A DNA stretch of 27,123 bases from a virus, in IMG/VR virus record IMGVR_UViG_3300025128_000257, positions 1 through 27,123 of that record; one strand, given 5' to 3'. A program made the translations under genes and the position numbers. Below are positions 1 to 7,713 of this stretch, piece after piece. The stretch's first letter is position 1; every line of letters starts with the position of its first letter. The notes beneath the pieces are model-generated. The model was not told the origin of the DNA. It saw only the letters and a list, made by a program, of their open reading frames with translations, and did no database searches.

Positions 1-338
1 CCTTTTTTATATTCAATACCAGCATTATCTGCTACAGCAGTTATTAAATCAAATAATGATGGAGATATAATAATAGCTGTATCAATACTGTGTAATCCCT
101 CCATAACTCCAGCAAGCGTTATACTATCAACTAACTTTGCAGCAGGTAAACCTGACTCTAAAACTTCTAGCATATGTGCTGTTCTGTCTGCTGTACCTAT
201 TTGAGATACATAATATGTAAGAGCATCTTCTGGATCACTATATTTAGCAGGGGTTTCCCAAGGTCTTCCCTGTGGTTCTGTAGTCAAAGATTGGCCCGGA
301 ATAGGGGCAGTAAATTGTGCAGCATCGTGATCAAACAT
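1..338 (-). CDS. Uncharacterised phage protein, cut by window edge
   Basis: An open frame of 112 codons starts with ATG at 338 and runs off the left edge without a stop, so the C-terminus is missing. An AAGGAG ribosome site lies about 8 nt before the ATG, and the upstream gene ends TAA directly against this ATG, so the start is well supported. The protein is soluble and mixed in composition. It has a PWETPAKYSDPEDALTYY stretch near residue 27 and a more hydrophobic segment around residues 65-95 (LAGVMEGLHSIDTAIIISP). I have an impression that proteins with this pattern recur in marine phages near the tail genes, but I cannot name a function. No signal peptide or catalytic motif is visible. 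Confidence 0.8.
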   Translation of the reverse strand, partial: MFDHDAAQFTAPIPGQSLTTEPQGRPWETPAKYSDPEDALTYYVSQIGTADRTAHMLEVLESGLPAAKLVDSITLAGVMEGLHSIDTAIIISPSLFDLITAVADNAGIEYKK

Positions 339-800
339 TTAAGCTACTCCTTCTTCTTCTGTAGGTATATTTGCAGCTTGAGCTAACTGTTGTTCAATTG
401 CTCTTTTCACAGCACCATAAGCATTTTCAGGGGCAACTGCTGCTCCTGTAAACCCTGTAGGTTTGTCCATTAAACTAGATAAAAAATCTCCTGTTCTATC
501 TTCAGCTTTTCTTGCTGGTCTAGTTCCTGTTCTTTGTCTAGTTTTAGCTATAGCAGCACTTATTGATTGTACAGATTTTGGAGGAAGTCCTGCTTTTTCT
601 AATCCTTCACCAATAAGATCAAGACTAAGATCTTTGTTTTGCGACAAACTATTTACAAGCTTTTCCATATTACCTCCTTTTACGTATTCAGTAATTGCTG
701 ATGCTTGTTTTGCTCTAGGATTATTTTTATTAGAATTAGAGTATGCCTTTACTTCATCAAAATAACTAGATTTAGCTAGTGCTGTATGATTAACTGTCAT
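339..800 (-). CDS. Hypothetical protein, 153 aa
   Basis: I do not recognise this gene. It has a clear AAGGAG site just upstream of the ATG at 800, and its stop abuts the next gene, so it belongs to the same late operon. The protein is helix-rich and polar. A basic patch (KTRQRTGTRPARK) lies around residues 86-98 and the tail is acidic (IPTEEEGVA). There are no membrane segments, cysteines or recognisable enzyme motifs. Its place between a large Q/N-rich virion-type protein and another unknown suggests a minor virion or assembly protein; that is inference from position only. Confidence 0.8.
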   Translation of the reverse strand: MTVNHTALAKSSYFDEVKAYSNSNKNNPRAKQASAITEYVKGGNMEKLVNSLSQNKDLSLDLIGEGLEKAGLPPKSVQSISAAIAKTRQRTGTRPARKAEDRTGDFLSSLMDKPTGFTGAAVAPENAYGAVKRAIEQQLAQAANIPTEEEGVA

Positions 801-833
801 TATTATCTCCTTTTAGTTTTTTGTATTAATTCT

Positions 834-2996
834 CTAGGGAAAAAGACCGCCAAGGAAACCTCCTATACCAGATTGAGGATTAAATACATCTTTTGCTAAC
901 GAGGACACTCCTGCTACAGCAAACGGAGCTATTATATCTCCTACAAAACCTGCTACATTTGCAGAATTTTGTCTATCTGCAGTAAATTCTGCTAAGTCTC
1001 TATTTGCTCCTATATTAAGTCCAGCAAGTTGTAACCCTGCAACTCTATCTGCTTCATTTTCTGCAGATGTAAAAGCAAACTCAAGTAAATCTCTATACTC
1101 TTGCCAAAGATTATCGTATGCTTCATTGCTAATATCAAGTAAGTTTTGAGCATTGAATTGATTTTGAAAATTTAAAGCTGCTGTATCTGCAGTAGCAATT
1201 TGTCTACGCCATACTGCATTGCTTTGTTTAATTGCTAATTGATTACGAGCATTAAATTGATCTCTTTGATTAGCAATTTCTGAATTAAACCTTTGAATTG
1301 CATTGACTTCACCTGTATTAAATTGATTTATAGCATTAGTTTGAGAAGTATTATTTTGTGCTACAGACGCAACAAGATTAGCATAAAACTGATCTGTCTG
1401 TTGTTGATTAGTAGCATTTATTTGTCTTGCAGTATTTTCTGCTGCTGCATCGGTTAGAATACTTTGAATTTGAGTTTGAGAGTTAAACAAAGCTGCAGCT
1501 TGACTATTATCTAAATTTTTAGCATCTATCTGTAAAAAATTCTGTGCATTTTGTACTGCTGCTTGTTGCCTATTATTTAAATTAGAAATATCCAGATTAG
1601 CTAATGCTGCAGCATTTGCCATTACAAGAGCTTGATTATTATTTAAGTTTGATAAATCTACTGTCTGAGCAAATTTAGCATTTTCTAAAGCAATTTGTTG
1701 ATCTGCAGTAAAGTTTCTATTTGCAATGTCTGCTATATTAGCTGCATTTCTAACACGAGTTTGAAAAGCTTGGTCAAACTCTTGGTTTAAAAACTGTGCT
1801 CTGTACTGCCCTGTTAGCATAGCAGATTGTTGCCTGTTTGTCAAGTTCTGTGCTTCAAAAGAAGCGACTGTTCTTGCATCTGCTTGAGCTATTGGTAAGG
1901 AAGCTTCAAGAGCAGCTTGTACAATAGCTTGTCCTGCTATACTACTTGCGCCTAATCCTCTAGCTGAAAGTTTTTGTGTAGCTGCACGTACTGCACCTGA
2001 AGCCCAAAAAGGTACTTCTCCTTGTACAAACTGTTCAGATAGTATTGCAAGTTGTCCTTGAACTGTAGCAGCTAAACTTGGATTAGCTTGAGCAGCTTGT
2101 AATGAAGGTTCTATAAAAGCTGCAGCTTGTACTGCTTGTTGGTTAGGACCAGAAATTTGTTCATTGGCTTGCAACACTCTGTCCGTAGGAGCTTGAACTT
2201 GAGTAGCTTCAGCTTGTTGAGCAGCTTGTAAATTAGCTACTTGTGTTTGTGCTTGTTGTTGTGCTTCTATAGTTTGCGTAGGTGCAGCAAGTTGTTGTGC
2301 TTGTACTCCAGCTTGAGCTACAGCAGGTGCAGCTTGAGCAGCAGCTACTTGTGCTGCTTGTGTAGTTGTAGGAGCAGCCGTTTGTGCGATAGGTGCTTGA
2401 GCAGCATCTGTAATACTTAAATCTCTTGCTACTTGCCCTGTAGCTGGATCAATATTTTGCGATTGTTCAAAAGGAGTAAATGCCGCTTGAAATTGTGTAC
2501 CAAAAGGAAGTGCAGGAGCATCAATTCTTCCTGATGTAATTTGCCCTATGTTTGGATTAGTGGCTTGTTGAGCAGTAACACCTGTAGTAGTAGTTGCTGC
2601 AGTAGTAGTAGGAAGGTTAGTGCTAGGTATATCCGTAGGCGTAGCAGTAGTAGCTGCAGGTGTAGTTGTGGTAGGAGGAGTAGCTGCTTGTTGTTGTTGC
2701 TGCTGATTAAAAACAAATAAATTTTGAGCATTTACAGCTTCTGCTTGAGTGTTGTATATTGCCTCATTAAATCTAAATTTTGACGTTCCCTGTCCAGAAG
2801 CTACTTGTTCTATGGGAGGAACAAATCCCCCTACAGCAAAGCTAGGAGTTTTATCTATATTTTGATTTTGTTCCTGAAGATATTTTTGTGCTAGGGTTGG
2901 ATTTTGTTCTAAATATGCTGGAAATCCTGCCATATCCCCTTCATAGCCCATCTGTCTTGCTTTTTGAGCCAACATCTCTTGATTATAACCTACCAT
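834..2996 (-). CDS. Large Q/N/A-rich virion-type protein, 720 aa
   Basis: This long frame is preceded by AAGGAA a few bases before its ATG. Residues 1-75 are ordinary. Residues 95-300 are low-complexity, starting with a six-Gln run, then Thr/Pro-rich, then Ala/Gln-rich. Residues about 330-640 are predicted to be long helix, with a loose repeat of the form DLSNLNNNQAL, DISNLNNRQAA and DAKNLDNSQAA about 26-28 residues apart. The C-terminus is Gly/Phe-rich and hydrophobic (ending GIGGFLGGLFP). Long helical Q/A/N-rich proteins at the end of a podovirus tail operon are often internal virion or ejection proteins, or tail-associated rods. Composition and position fit that, but I see no diagnostic domain. 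Confidence 0.8.
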   Translation of the reverse strand: MVGYNQEMLAQKARQMGYEGDMAGFPAYLEQNPTLAQKYLQEQNQNIDKTPSFAVGGFVPPIEQVASGQGTSKFRFNEAIYNTQAEAVNAQNLFVFNQQQQQQAATPPTTTTPAATTATPTDIPSTNLPTTTAATTTTGVTAQQATNPNIGQITSGRIDAPALPFGTQFQAAFTPFEQSQNIDPATGQVARDLSITDAAQAPIAQTAAPTTTQAAQVAAAQAAPAVAQAGVQAQQLAAPTQTIEAQQQAQTQVANLQAAQQAEATQVQAPTDRVLQANEQISGPNQQAVQAAAFIEPSLQAAQANPSLAATVQGQLAILSEQFVQGEVPFWASGAVRAATQKLSARGLGASSIAGQAIVQAALEASLPIAQADARTVASFEAQNLTNRQQSAMLTGQYRAQFLNQEFDQAFQTRVRNAANIADIANRNFTADQQIALENAKFAQTVDLSNLNNNQALVMANAAALANLDISNLNNRQQAAVQNAQNFLQIDAKNLDNSQAAALFNSQTQIQSILTDAAAENTARQINATNQQQTDQFYANLVASVAQNNTSQTNAINQFNTGEVNAIQRFNSEIANQRDQFNARNQLAIKQSNAVWRRQIATADTAALNFQNQFNAQNLLDISNEAYDNLWQEYRDLLEFAFTSAENEADRVAGLQLAGLNIGANRDLAEFTADRQNSANVAGFVGDIIAPFAVAGVSSLAKDVFNPQSGIGGFLGGLFP

Positions 2997-3018
2997 ATTG
3001 TTTTTTCCTTATTATATT

Positions 3019-3177
3019 TTAATCTTCTTTATTTTCATCAGAACTTTCAAGGCTTTTTATTTTTTGTTCAAGCTCTATATTAAGTGCTGCAGAACTAGCA
3101 AGTTTATTAAATGCGTCATTTCTTTGCTCCATTAATACAGCAATAAGAGTTTTTGGGTTTATTTCTTGTGTAGACAT
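3019..3177 (-). CDS. Small coiled-coil protein, 52 aa
   Basis: This short frame fills the gap between the protease and the Q/N-rich protein. The sense strand has AGAGGT, five bases, then ATG at 3177, and the frame ends in TAA at 3019. The protein begins MSTQEINPKTLIAVLMEQRN and continues with an amphipathic, Glu/Lys-rich helix (residues 30-46) and an acidic tail (SSDENKED). It looks like a short coiled coil with no membrane segment. The good ribosome site, the fit into an otherwise empty gap and the coding-like composition support it. The function is unknown; a chaperone or small structural role is only a guess. Confidence 0.7.
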   Translation of the reverse strand: MSTQEINPKTLIAVLMEQRNDAFNKLASSAALNIELEQKIKSLESSDENKED

Positions 3178-3204
3178 ATTATACCTCTATAAAAGTTCTC
3201 CAAG
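3178..3204 (-). promoter_or_regulatory. Leader with repeated CTTGGAGAA element
   Basis: On the sense strand CTTGGAGAA (3196-3204) is followed by 18 nt, including AGAGGT, before the ATG at 3177. The same nonamer at the same 18-nt distance precedes the protease gene, so this looks like a duplicated translation leader. Confidence 0.4.
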
Positions 3205-3212
3205 TGCGTAAT

Positions 3213-4052
3213 TTATTTTATTTCTTGTTCTTCTTCTACTTCAGGCTCATCTCCTAAAATAAAGCCATAACTATTATCACGTAGAAAAATTCTTATTTCA
3301 GATATGGGTCTAGACCAAGCCATATGACTAACAACATTTCCCCAACCATATGCAGATACCATACTTGGAACACCAATCAATTCATATTTATGTCTAGGAC
3401 TATATACATACAAGCTTCCTCCAGAATTTCCAAATATGATAGGTGCGCTGGCAAGATACAAGTCTCTTCCATCTTGATCTCTAGAGTACCCTGCGAGAAG
3501 TCCCACAGTTGGAAACGGAGGTTTTCCAAGTCCTGCACCAACGGCATATACTGTTTGAAATATCCACGGTCCATCGTCCTCCCCTTCAGGATAAATATTT
3601 GCTACATACGGCATTTGTCTTTCATTGTCATTTATTTCTAAAAGAGCTAAATCTCTACCTTTATCGTATGCTACTATATTTGCTAATCTTCCTACTGTAC
3701 CAACTGCACTACTAAAATTATTATATTCCCATAAATCTATATTTACAGGTCTTCTAGTTTCAATCTCTATTCTTTCTTTTTTCTCAGAGTCCCACTCTTT
3801 TTTTATAATAACATTACTTTGTATTACATGATAGTTAGTAAGAACATAGCTTTTGTATTCTCGATTTTCATCTTGTTCTGAATAAATCACTGTTCCAGAA
3901 CCAGACCCTGACCTACCAACTCTTACAAGAACAGTAGGATATAGCATTTCAATGTGTTCTTTTTCTGGAATAGTTCCTCTATCATTAGCAAAACTTGGTA
4001 TTGCTATACACATAGAAATAATTAATGCAATCGTCAATATAAATTTATTCAT
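3213..4052 (-). CDS. Exported trypsin-like serine protease, 279 aa
   Basis: The first 22 residues form a signal peptide: Asn-Lys start, hydrophobic core ILTIALIISMCIAI, and a likely cut after Ser-Phe-Ala (residue 22). The mature part has the chymotrypsin-fold triad in order: His75 in LTNYHV, Asp134 in GRDLALLEI, and Ser210 in FGNSGGSLY. It also has SGSGTVI near residue 50, typical of the first barrel of trypsin_2/DegP-type proteases. The length fits a single protease domain without PDZ, and the tail is acidic (EPEVEEEQEIK). It probably acts outside the host cytoplasm or on the virion surface. Cys15 lies in ISMC, a poor lipobox, so a lipoprotein is less likely. Its place right after the tail fibre suggests a role in fibre maturation, receptor processing or late envelope damage; these are inferences. 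Confidence 0.88.
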   Translation of the reverse strand: MNKFILTIALIISMCIAIPSFANDRGTIPEKEHIEMLYPTVLVRVGRSGSGSGTVIYSEQDENREYKSYVLTNYHVIQSNVIIKKEWDSEKKERIEIETRRPVNIDLWEYNNFSSAVGTVGRLANIVAYDKGRDLALLEINDNERQMPYVANIYPEGEDDGPWIFQTVYAVGAGLGKPPFPTVGLLAGYSRDQDGRDLYLASAPIIFGNSGGSLYVYSPRHKYELIGVPSMVSAYGWGNVVSHMAWSRPISEIRIFLRDNSYGFILGDEPEVEEEQEIK

Positions 4053-4079
4053 AATTTTACCTTTTATAAATTCTCCAAG
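4053..4079 (-). promoter_or_regulatory. Leader with repeated CTTGGAGAA element
   Basis: The sense strand has CTTGGAGAA at 4071-4079, then 18 nt including AAAGG, then the protease ATG. It matches the leader of the 52-aa gene in word and spacing. Confidence 0.4.
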
Positions 4080-4106
4080 CGAGGAAGTTGTTTTATATTT
4101 ATTTTA

Positions 4107-4403
4107 TTATAATGGTTTATATCCATTATCAGCCATCCAAGTTCCTACATCTTCATTACTGTAAACACCATCTGAACCTAAACTATCGCAAGGAATGTTT
4201 GCTCTAGTTTCATACACCTCTACAAAATGAGAATTTTCTAAATTTCCATATTGGTAAGATGCATATATATTTTCACTATTTGGGTTTTGAGTAAATTTTA
4301 ATCCTCTTTGAGCAACTTTATAAACAGTAACTGTTCCGTTTACAGTAACTTCAAGATTAGAAGTTGAACCATTAGCGTTGATATTTTCGTAAACATGTGA
4401 CAT
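4107..4403 (-). CDS. Hypothetical small protein, 98 aa
   Basis: AAGGAG lies close before the ATG at 4403, directly after the tail-fibre stop, so the two are co-transcribed. The protein is probably beta-rich: an N-terminal strand-forming part (LEVTVNGTVTVYKVAQRG, residues 17-34) and a C-terminal part with Trp and Asp/Gly turns (DVGTWMADNGYKP). There is no signal peptide or membrane segment. A small protein right after a podovirus fibre could be a fibre-tip, chaperone or decoration protein, but I see no family signature. Confidence 0.75.
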   Translation of the reverse strand: MSHVYENINANGSTSNLEVTVNGTVTVYKVAQRGLKFTQNPNSENIYASYQYGNLENSHFVEVYETRANIPCDSLGSDGVYSNEDVGTWMADNGYKPL

Positions 4404-4413
4404 TTATCTCTCC

Positions 4414-7400
4414 TTAATTTGATCTCATAGTAACAAACCATGCTGATGTAGCATGTGAACCAGAACCATAGGCTAATTGTAAAGAACTACCTGAAGCGGA
4501 ATAAGTTCTAGCTGGAGGGCTATTTTTAACAACAGAAGAAATTGTAGCAGGGGTTCCACCACTACTATGAAACAAAACAAGATCCGTAAAAGTATTTGGA
4601 TCACTTCCTCCAGTAACAACAGCTAAAAGTCCACTCACACCAGCAATAGTTACAGTAGCAATAGTGGTAGCACTTGTTCCTACAGTAGTTTTTTGATTAG
4701 CTATAATTTGTCCAGTATCTTTACCTTGGCATTTAATAAGATCATATTGCGTTCCTAAAGAAGCAGACTCTGGCCCAACTTTAAGAAACTCTGTGTTACC
4801 CGGATCACACCCTATTCCTACAGCATTATTAGCAGCATTAACTTTAAGCATACTGGTATTATCATTACTTTCAACTCTAAAATCTATGTCTGCTGAACCT
4901 TCATTAAATACTGTTTCTGCTGCTGCTAAGTGTATTAAATCTGCAGTAGTTGCATTTCCTATTGTTTTACCATCTGCTAGAACAAGGTCATCTGATATTG
5001 TTAATAATCCAGTAGAGCTAAGAGACATTTTTTCAGCAGCAGCTTCACTAGCCCCTGTTTTAAAACTTAACTTTGTAGCATTATTACTTGAACTAAAATC
5101 TCCTTCAGATACAGCAGCTATACCAGCAGCAACTAATATTGCATCTGTGCCTGTACCTTCATCTGGTGCTTGAAAATCAATTTGTCCAATAACATCATCT
5201 TGAGCAATGTCTGTTTCACCAGTTTGTAGAGTTAGTACAAATGGGTTATTATCTCCAGTAGCTATGCTTTTTAAGAACAAACCATCATCAGGGTCATGTG
5301 TTACAGTTACATCTTGGTCATTACCAAAATAAATTATACCTCCGTCTGCAAGAAATAAATCAGACCATTCAGCAGATGCTGTACCTAATGAATCTCCATC
5401 AGCAGAAGATGGATCAGCAGAACTAGCTGCTTCAGCCCAAGATATATCTGTTCCATCAGAAGTTAATACATAGTTTGCAGAACCAGCAGCAAGGGCTGTT
5501 GGATCACCAGATGCATCACCAATAATAAGTTTACCTCTTGCCAAACCTGCCATCTTAGCAAGAGTTACAGCATTGTCTTGAATATCAGCAGTTTCAATTG
5601 TGTCGTTGGGAAGCAACGGAACTTGACTAAATGTTACTACGCCTGTAGAGGCAATAGTTATTGCATCGGCATCACTAGCAGAACCTATTGTACCACCATC
5701 TTTAATTAAAATGTCATCTACAAATGTAACTATACCAGTAGAGGCTACTGTTATTGCAGTAGCAGCAGAAGCTGAACCTATTGTTCCACCATCTTTAATT
5801 AAGATGTCATCTTTAAAAGTTACAATACCTCCAGAGGAAACTGTCATAGCATCTGTAGCTGAAGTTACACCGATTGTACCTCCATCTTTAAATACAATAT
5901 CATCTGCAACTGTAAGCAAACCAGCAGAACTTAAAGACATTTTTTCAGAAGCAAGTTCACTAGCAGCAGTTTTAAAACTTAACTTTGTAGCGTTATTATC
6001 TGCTGCAAAATTACCTTCCGATACAGCCTCGATACCAGCAGCAACTAATACAGCATCTGTTCCTGCTCCTTCGTCTGGTGCTTGAAAGAAAATAGAACCA
6101 AGCACATCATTAACTGCAATATCATTGTCTCCTGCTTGAAAAGTAAGAGAAGGTTCTTTACCGTCACCTGTGCCTACATGCTTGAGAATAAGTCCATCAT
6201 CAGGAGCGTGTGTAAGTGTAATTTCTTGATCACTACCAAAATAAATAGCACTATTGTCTGCAAGATAGATATCATTCCATTCTGCACTAGTAGTACCAAT
6301 ATCCCTTGTTCCACTTCCATCAGGAACAATATTTGAACCTATACTAGTAAGATCTGTAGTTCCTATATATGTTTTAAGTCTAGAAGCTGCAGTTTTTCTG
6401 TTTGTTCCTCCTGCTCCATTATCAATTATAAACAGGTCAGCATCTACAATAGCTTCTCCAATATCTGTACCACCATCTATGTCTAAAGCAGTTAAAGGAA
6501 ACCCTCCAGCAGTTTGAACTAAAGTATTAACTCTAGATAAAGCAGCTTTTCTATTAGTACCTCCAGCACCATCATCTACAATGATTAAATCAGAAGTAGT
6601 TAAATCTGCCCCGATATCTGTAGCACCATCAATATCTAAATCAGCAAGTGGTACACCACCGTCAGGAAATACTGGACTTTGAGAAAATGTAACTACACCA
6701 GTAGAACTGATAGCAATAGCATCTGTATCAGAAGCAGAACCTATATTACCTGCATCTGGTATTACAATATTTCCTCCTGTAGTCATAGTACCACCACCAG
6801 TATAAGTACCAGCACCAGTTACATTAGCACCACTAAACGTCATTGCAGTAGTAGGTGTAGAACCAGATTTAATTACAAGTTCACCACTACTATTTGTCAA
6901 ACTTCCAAAAGTAGTTCCATCATCTTTCAATGTTACATCTGCTCCACCTGCATCAAGAATAATATCTGCTGCAGCATCAACCGTAACATTATTTGAAGTT
7001 GAAATGGTCAAATTAGTGCCATCACCTTCTATCTTTTCGCCATCGTCACCAAAAGTTACACCTACTCCAGAAGGAATATTTACATCACTCGTAGCTGTTA
7101 AATTAATATCTGCTCCAGAAGTTACGGTTAGATCAGTACTATCTCCTTCTATCTTTTCACCAGAACCAAACGTAATGCCTACATCAGCAGGAATTACTAC
7201 ATCAGCCGTAGCAGTAAGATTAATATTGTTACCAGAGATAGTTAAATCTGTACCATCACCTTCAATCTTTTCACCGTCATTACCAAATGTCATACCAATA
7301 TTTGCAGGTATGTTAATATCTGCTCCTGATACTAAATATAAATCTGTACCATCACCATAAATGTACTCTCCACCTTCATCATTTAAGTATAATCGTTTAG

Positions 7401-7713
7401 TACCATCTATTACTATATCATCTGAGAATTTAAAATGATCTTCATCTTCCATCCAAGTTAAAACACCATCACTTGTTTCACCATCAAAAGTTACTGCAAT
7501 GTCTGTACCAGAAGTGCCATCTCCTATTGTAATAGCTGTACCTAAAAGTTTAGTTACAGGACCACCTTCAGCAGTTGTACCATCATGGCTATGTCCAGTA
7601 GATACAGCAAAAGCAGAGACAAGTTGCTCAAACTCATTATTAAAATCTGATGCTTGAATAACTTCTCCATCTACAATTTCTGTACTACTTTGTCTTGTAT
7701 ACGTTGAACCCAT
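4414..7713 (-). CDS. Tail fibre protein built of internal repeats, 1099 aa
   Basis: This is the longest gene in the window and the likely receptor-binding fibre. The N-terminus (residues 1-60: STYTRQSS, then VISAFAVSTG-like text and GHSHDGTTAEGG) resembles the virion-attachment end of fibres from marine phages. The rest is Gly/Asp/Thr/Ser-rich beta structure made of repeats. A 39-residue repeat with EKIEGDGTDLT occurs three times (residues 134-240). A 51-residue repeat with LDIDG and GAGGTNRK occurs twice (354-446). A 31-residue repeat with KDGGTIGSAS lies at 604-695. An ungapped 142-residue duplication joins 474-615 with 778-919. Residues about 930-1099 are unique and may carry the tip. The ATG shares a base with the stop of the nozzle gene (TAATG). 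The fibre role is well supported; the receptor is unknown. Confidence 0.88.
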   Translation of the reverse strand: MGSTYTRQSSTEIVDGEVIQASDFNNEFEQLVSAFAVSTGHSHDGTTAEGGPVTKLLGTAITIGDGTSGTDIAVTFDGETSDGVLTWMEDEDHFKFSDDIVIDGTKRLYLNDEGGEYIYGDGTDLYLVSGADINIPANIGMTFGNDGEKIEGDGTDLTISGNNINLTATADVVIPADVGITFGSGEKIEGDSTDLTVTSGADINLTATSDVNIPSGVGVTFGDDGEKIEGDGTNLTISTSNNVTVDAAADIILDAGGADVTLKDDGTTFGSLTNSSGELVIKSGSTPTTAMTFSGANVTGAGTYTGGGTMTTGGNIVIPDAGNIGSASDTDAIAISSTGVVTFSQSPVFPDGGVPLADLDIDGATDIGADLTTSDLIIVDDGAGGTNRKAALSRVNTLVQTAGGFPLTALDIDGGTDIGEAIVDADLFIIDNGAGGTNRKTAASRLKTYIGTTDLTSIGSNIVPDGSGTRDIGTTSAEWNDIYLADNSAIYFGSDQEITLTHAPDDGLILKHVGTGDGKEPSLTFQAGDNDIAVNDVLGSIFFQAPDEGAGTDAVLVAAGIEAVSEGNFAADNNATKLSFKTAASELASEKMSLSSAGLLTVADDIVFKDGGTIGVTSATDAMTVSSGGIVTFKDDILIKDGGTIGSASAATAITVASTGIVTFVDDILIKDGGTIGSASDADAITIASTGVVTFSQVPLLPNDTIETADIQDNAVTLAKMAGLARGKLIIGDASGDPTALAAGSANYVLTSDGTDISWAEAASSADPSSADGDSLGTASAEWSDLFLADGGIIYFGNDQDVTVTHDPDDGLFLKSIATGDNNPFVLTLQTGETDIAQDDVIGQIDFQAPDEGTGTDAILVAAGIAAVSEGDFSSSNNATKLSFKTGASEAAAEKMSLSSTGLLTISDDLVLADGKTIGNATTADLIHLAAAETVFNEGSADIDFRVESNDNTSMLKVNAANNAVGIGCDPGNTEFLKVGPESASLGTQYDLIKCQGKDTGQIIANQKTTVGTSATTIATVTIAGVSGLLAVVTGGSDPNTFTDLVLFHSSGGTPATISSVVKNSPPARTYSASGSSLQLAYGSGSHATSAWFVTMRSN
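4957..5382 (-). repeat. Tail-fibre large repeat, copy 2
   Basis: This encodes residues 778-919 of the fibre. It aligns without gaps to residues 474-615, offset 304. Shared words include AEW, DDGL, FQAPDEG, GTDA, LVAAGI, AVSEG, NNATKLSFKT and EKMSLSS. Confidence 0.85.
5629..5904 (-). repeat. Three tandem 93-nt fibre repeats
   Basis: This encodes fibre residues 604-695. Three 31-residue units share the pattern DDI-KDGGTIG-A-TV-S-GIVTF. The Asp-Asp-Ile anchors lie at 604/605, 635/636 and 666/667. A diverged fourth unit occurs alone near residues 313-343. Confidence 0.85.
5869..6294 (-). repeat. Tail-fibre large repeat, copy 1
   Basis: This encodes residues 474-615 of the fibre, the partner of the copy at residues 778-919. 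The equal length without gaps points to one duplication of a complete folding unit. Confidence 0.85.
6376..6654 (-). repeat. Two 153-nt fibre repeats
   Basis: This encodes residues 354-446. Two units 51 residues apart share PL-ALDIDG-TDIG, then D-IIDNGAGGTNRK-A-SR. Confidence 0.8.
6994..7314 (-). repeat. Three 117-nt fibre repeats
   Basis: This encodes residues 134-240. Three 39-residue units share IPA-VG-TFG-DGEKIEGDGTDLTI. The anchor prolines lie at 136, 175 and 214. Confidence 0.85.

Noticed and set aside
1839-1845. TTGACA inside the Q/N-rich gene as a promoter
   Set aside because: It is in coding sequence, the -10 match is poor and no suitable gene start follows.
2546-2731. 61-codon minus-strand frame inside the Q/N-rich gene
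   Set aside because: It is a Leu-rich shadow of the Gln/Thr low-complexity codons in the next frame, with no ribosome site.
3998-4052. Lipoprotein signal in the protease (Cys15)
   Set aside because: The preceding residues ISM do not fit a lipobox, and a normal Ser-Phe-Ala cut site follows at residue 22.
4793-7360. Several plus-strand frames of 84-126 codons opposite the tail fibre
   Set aside because: They mirror the Gly/Asp/Thr-rich repeats of the fibre in the antisense, have no ribosome sites and no sensible protein features.
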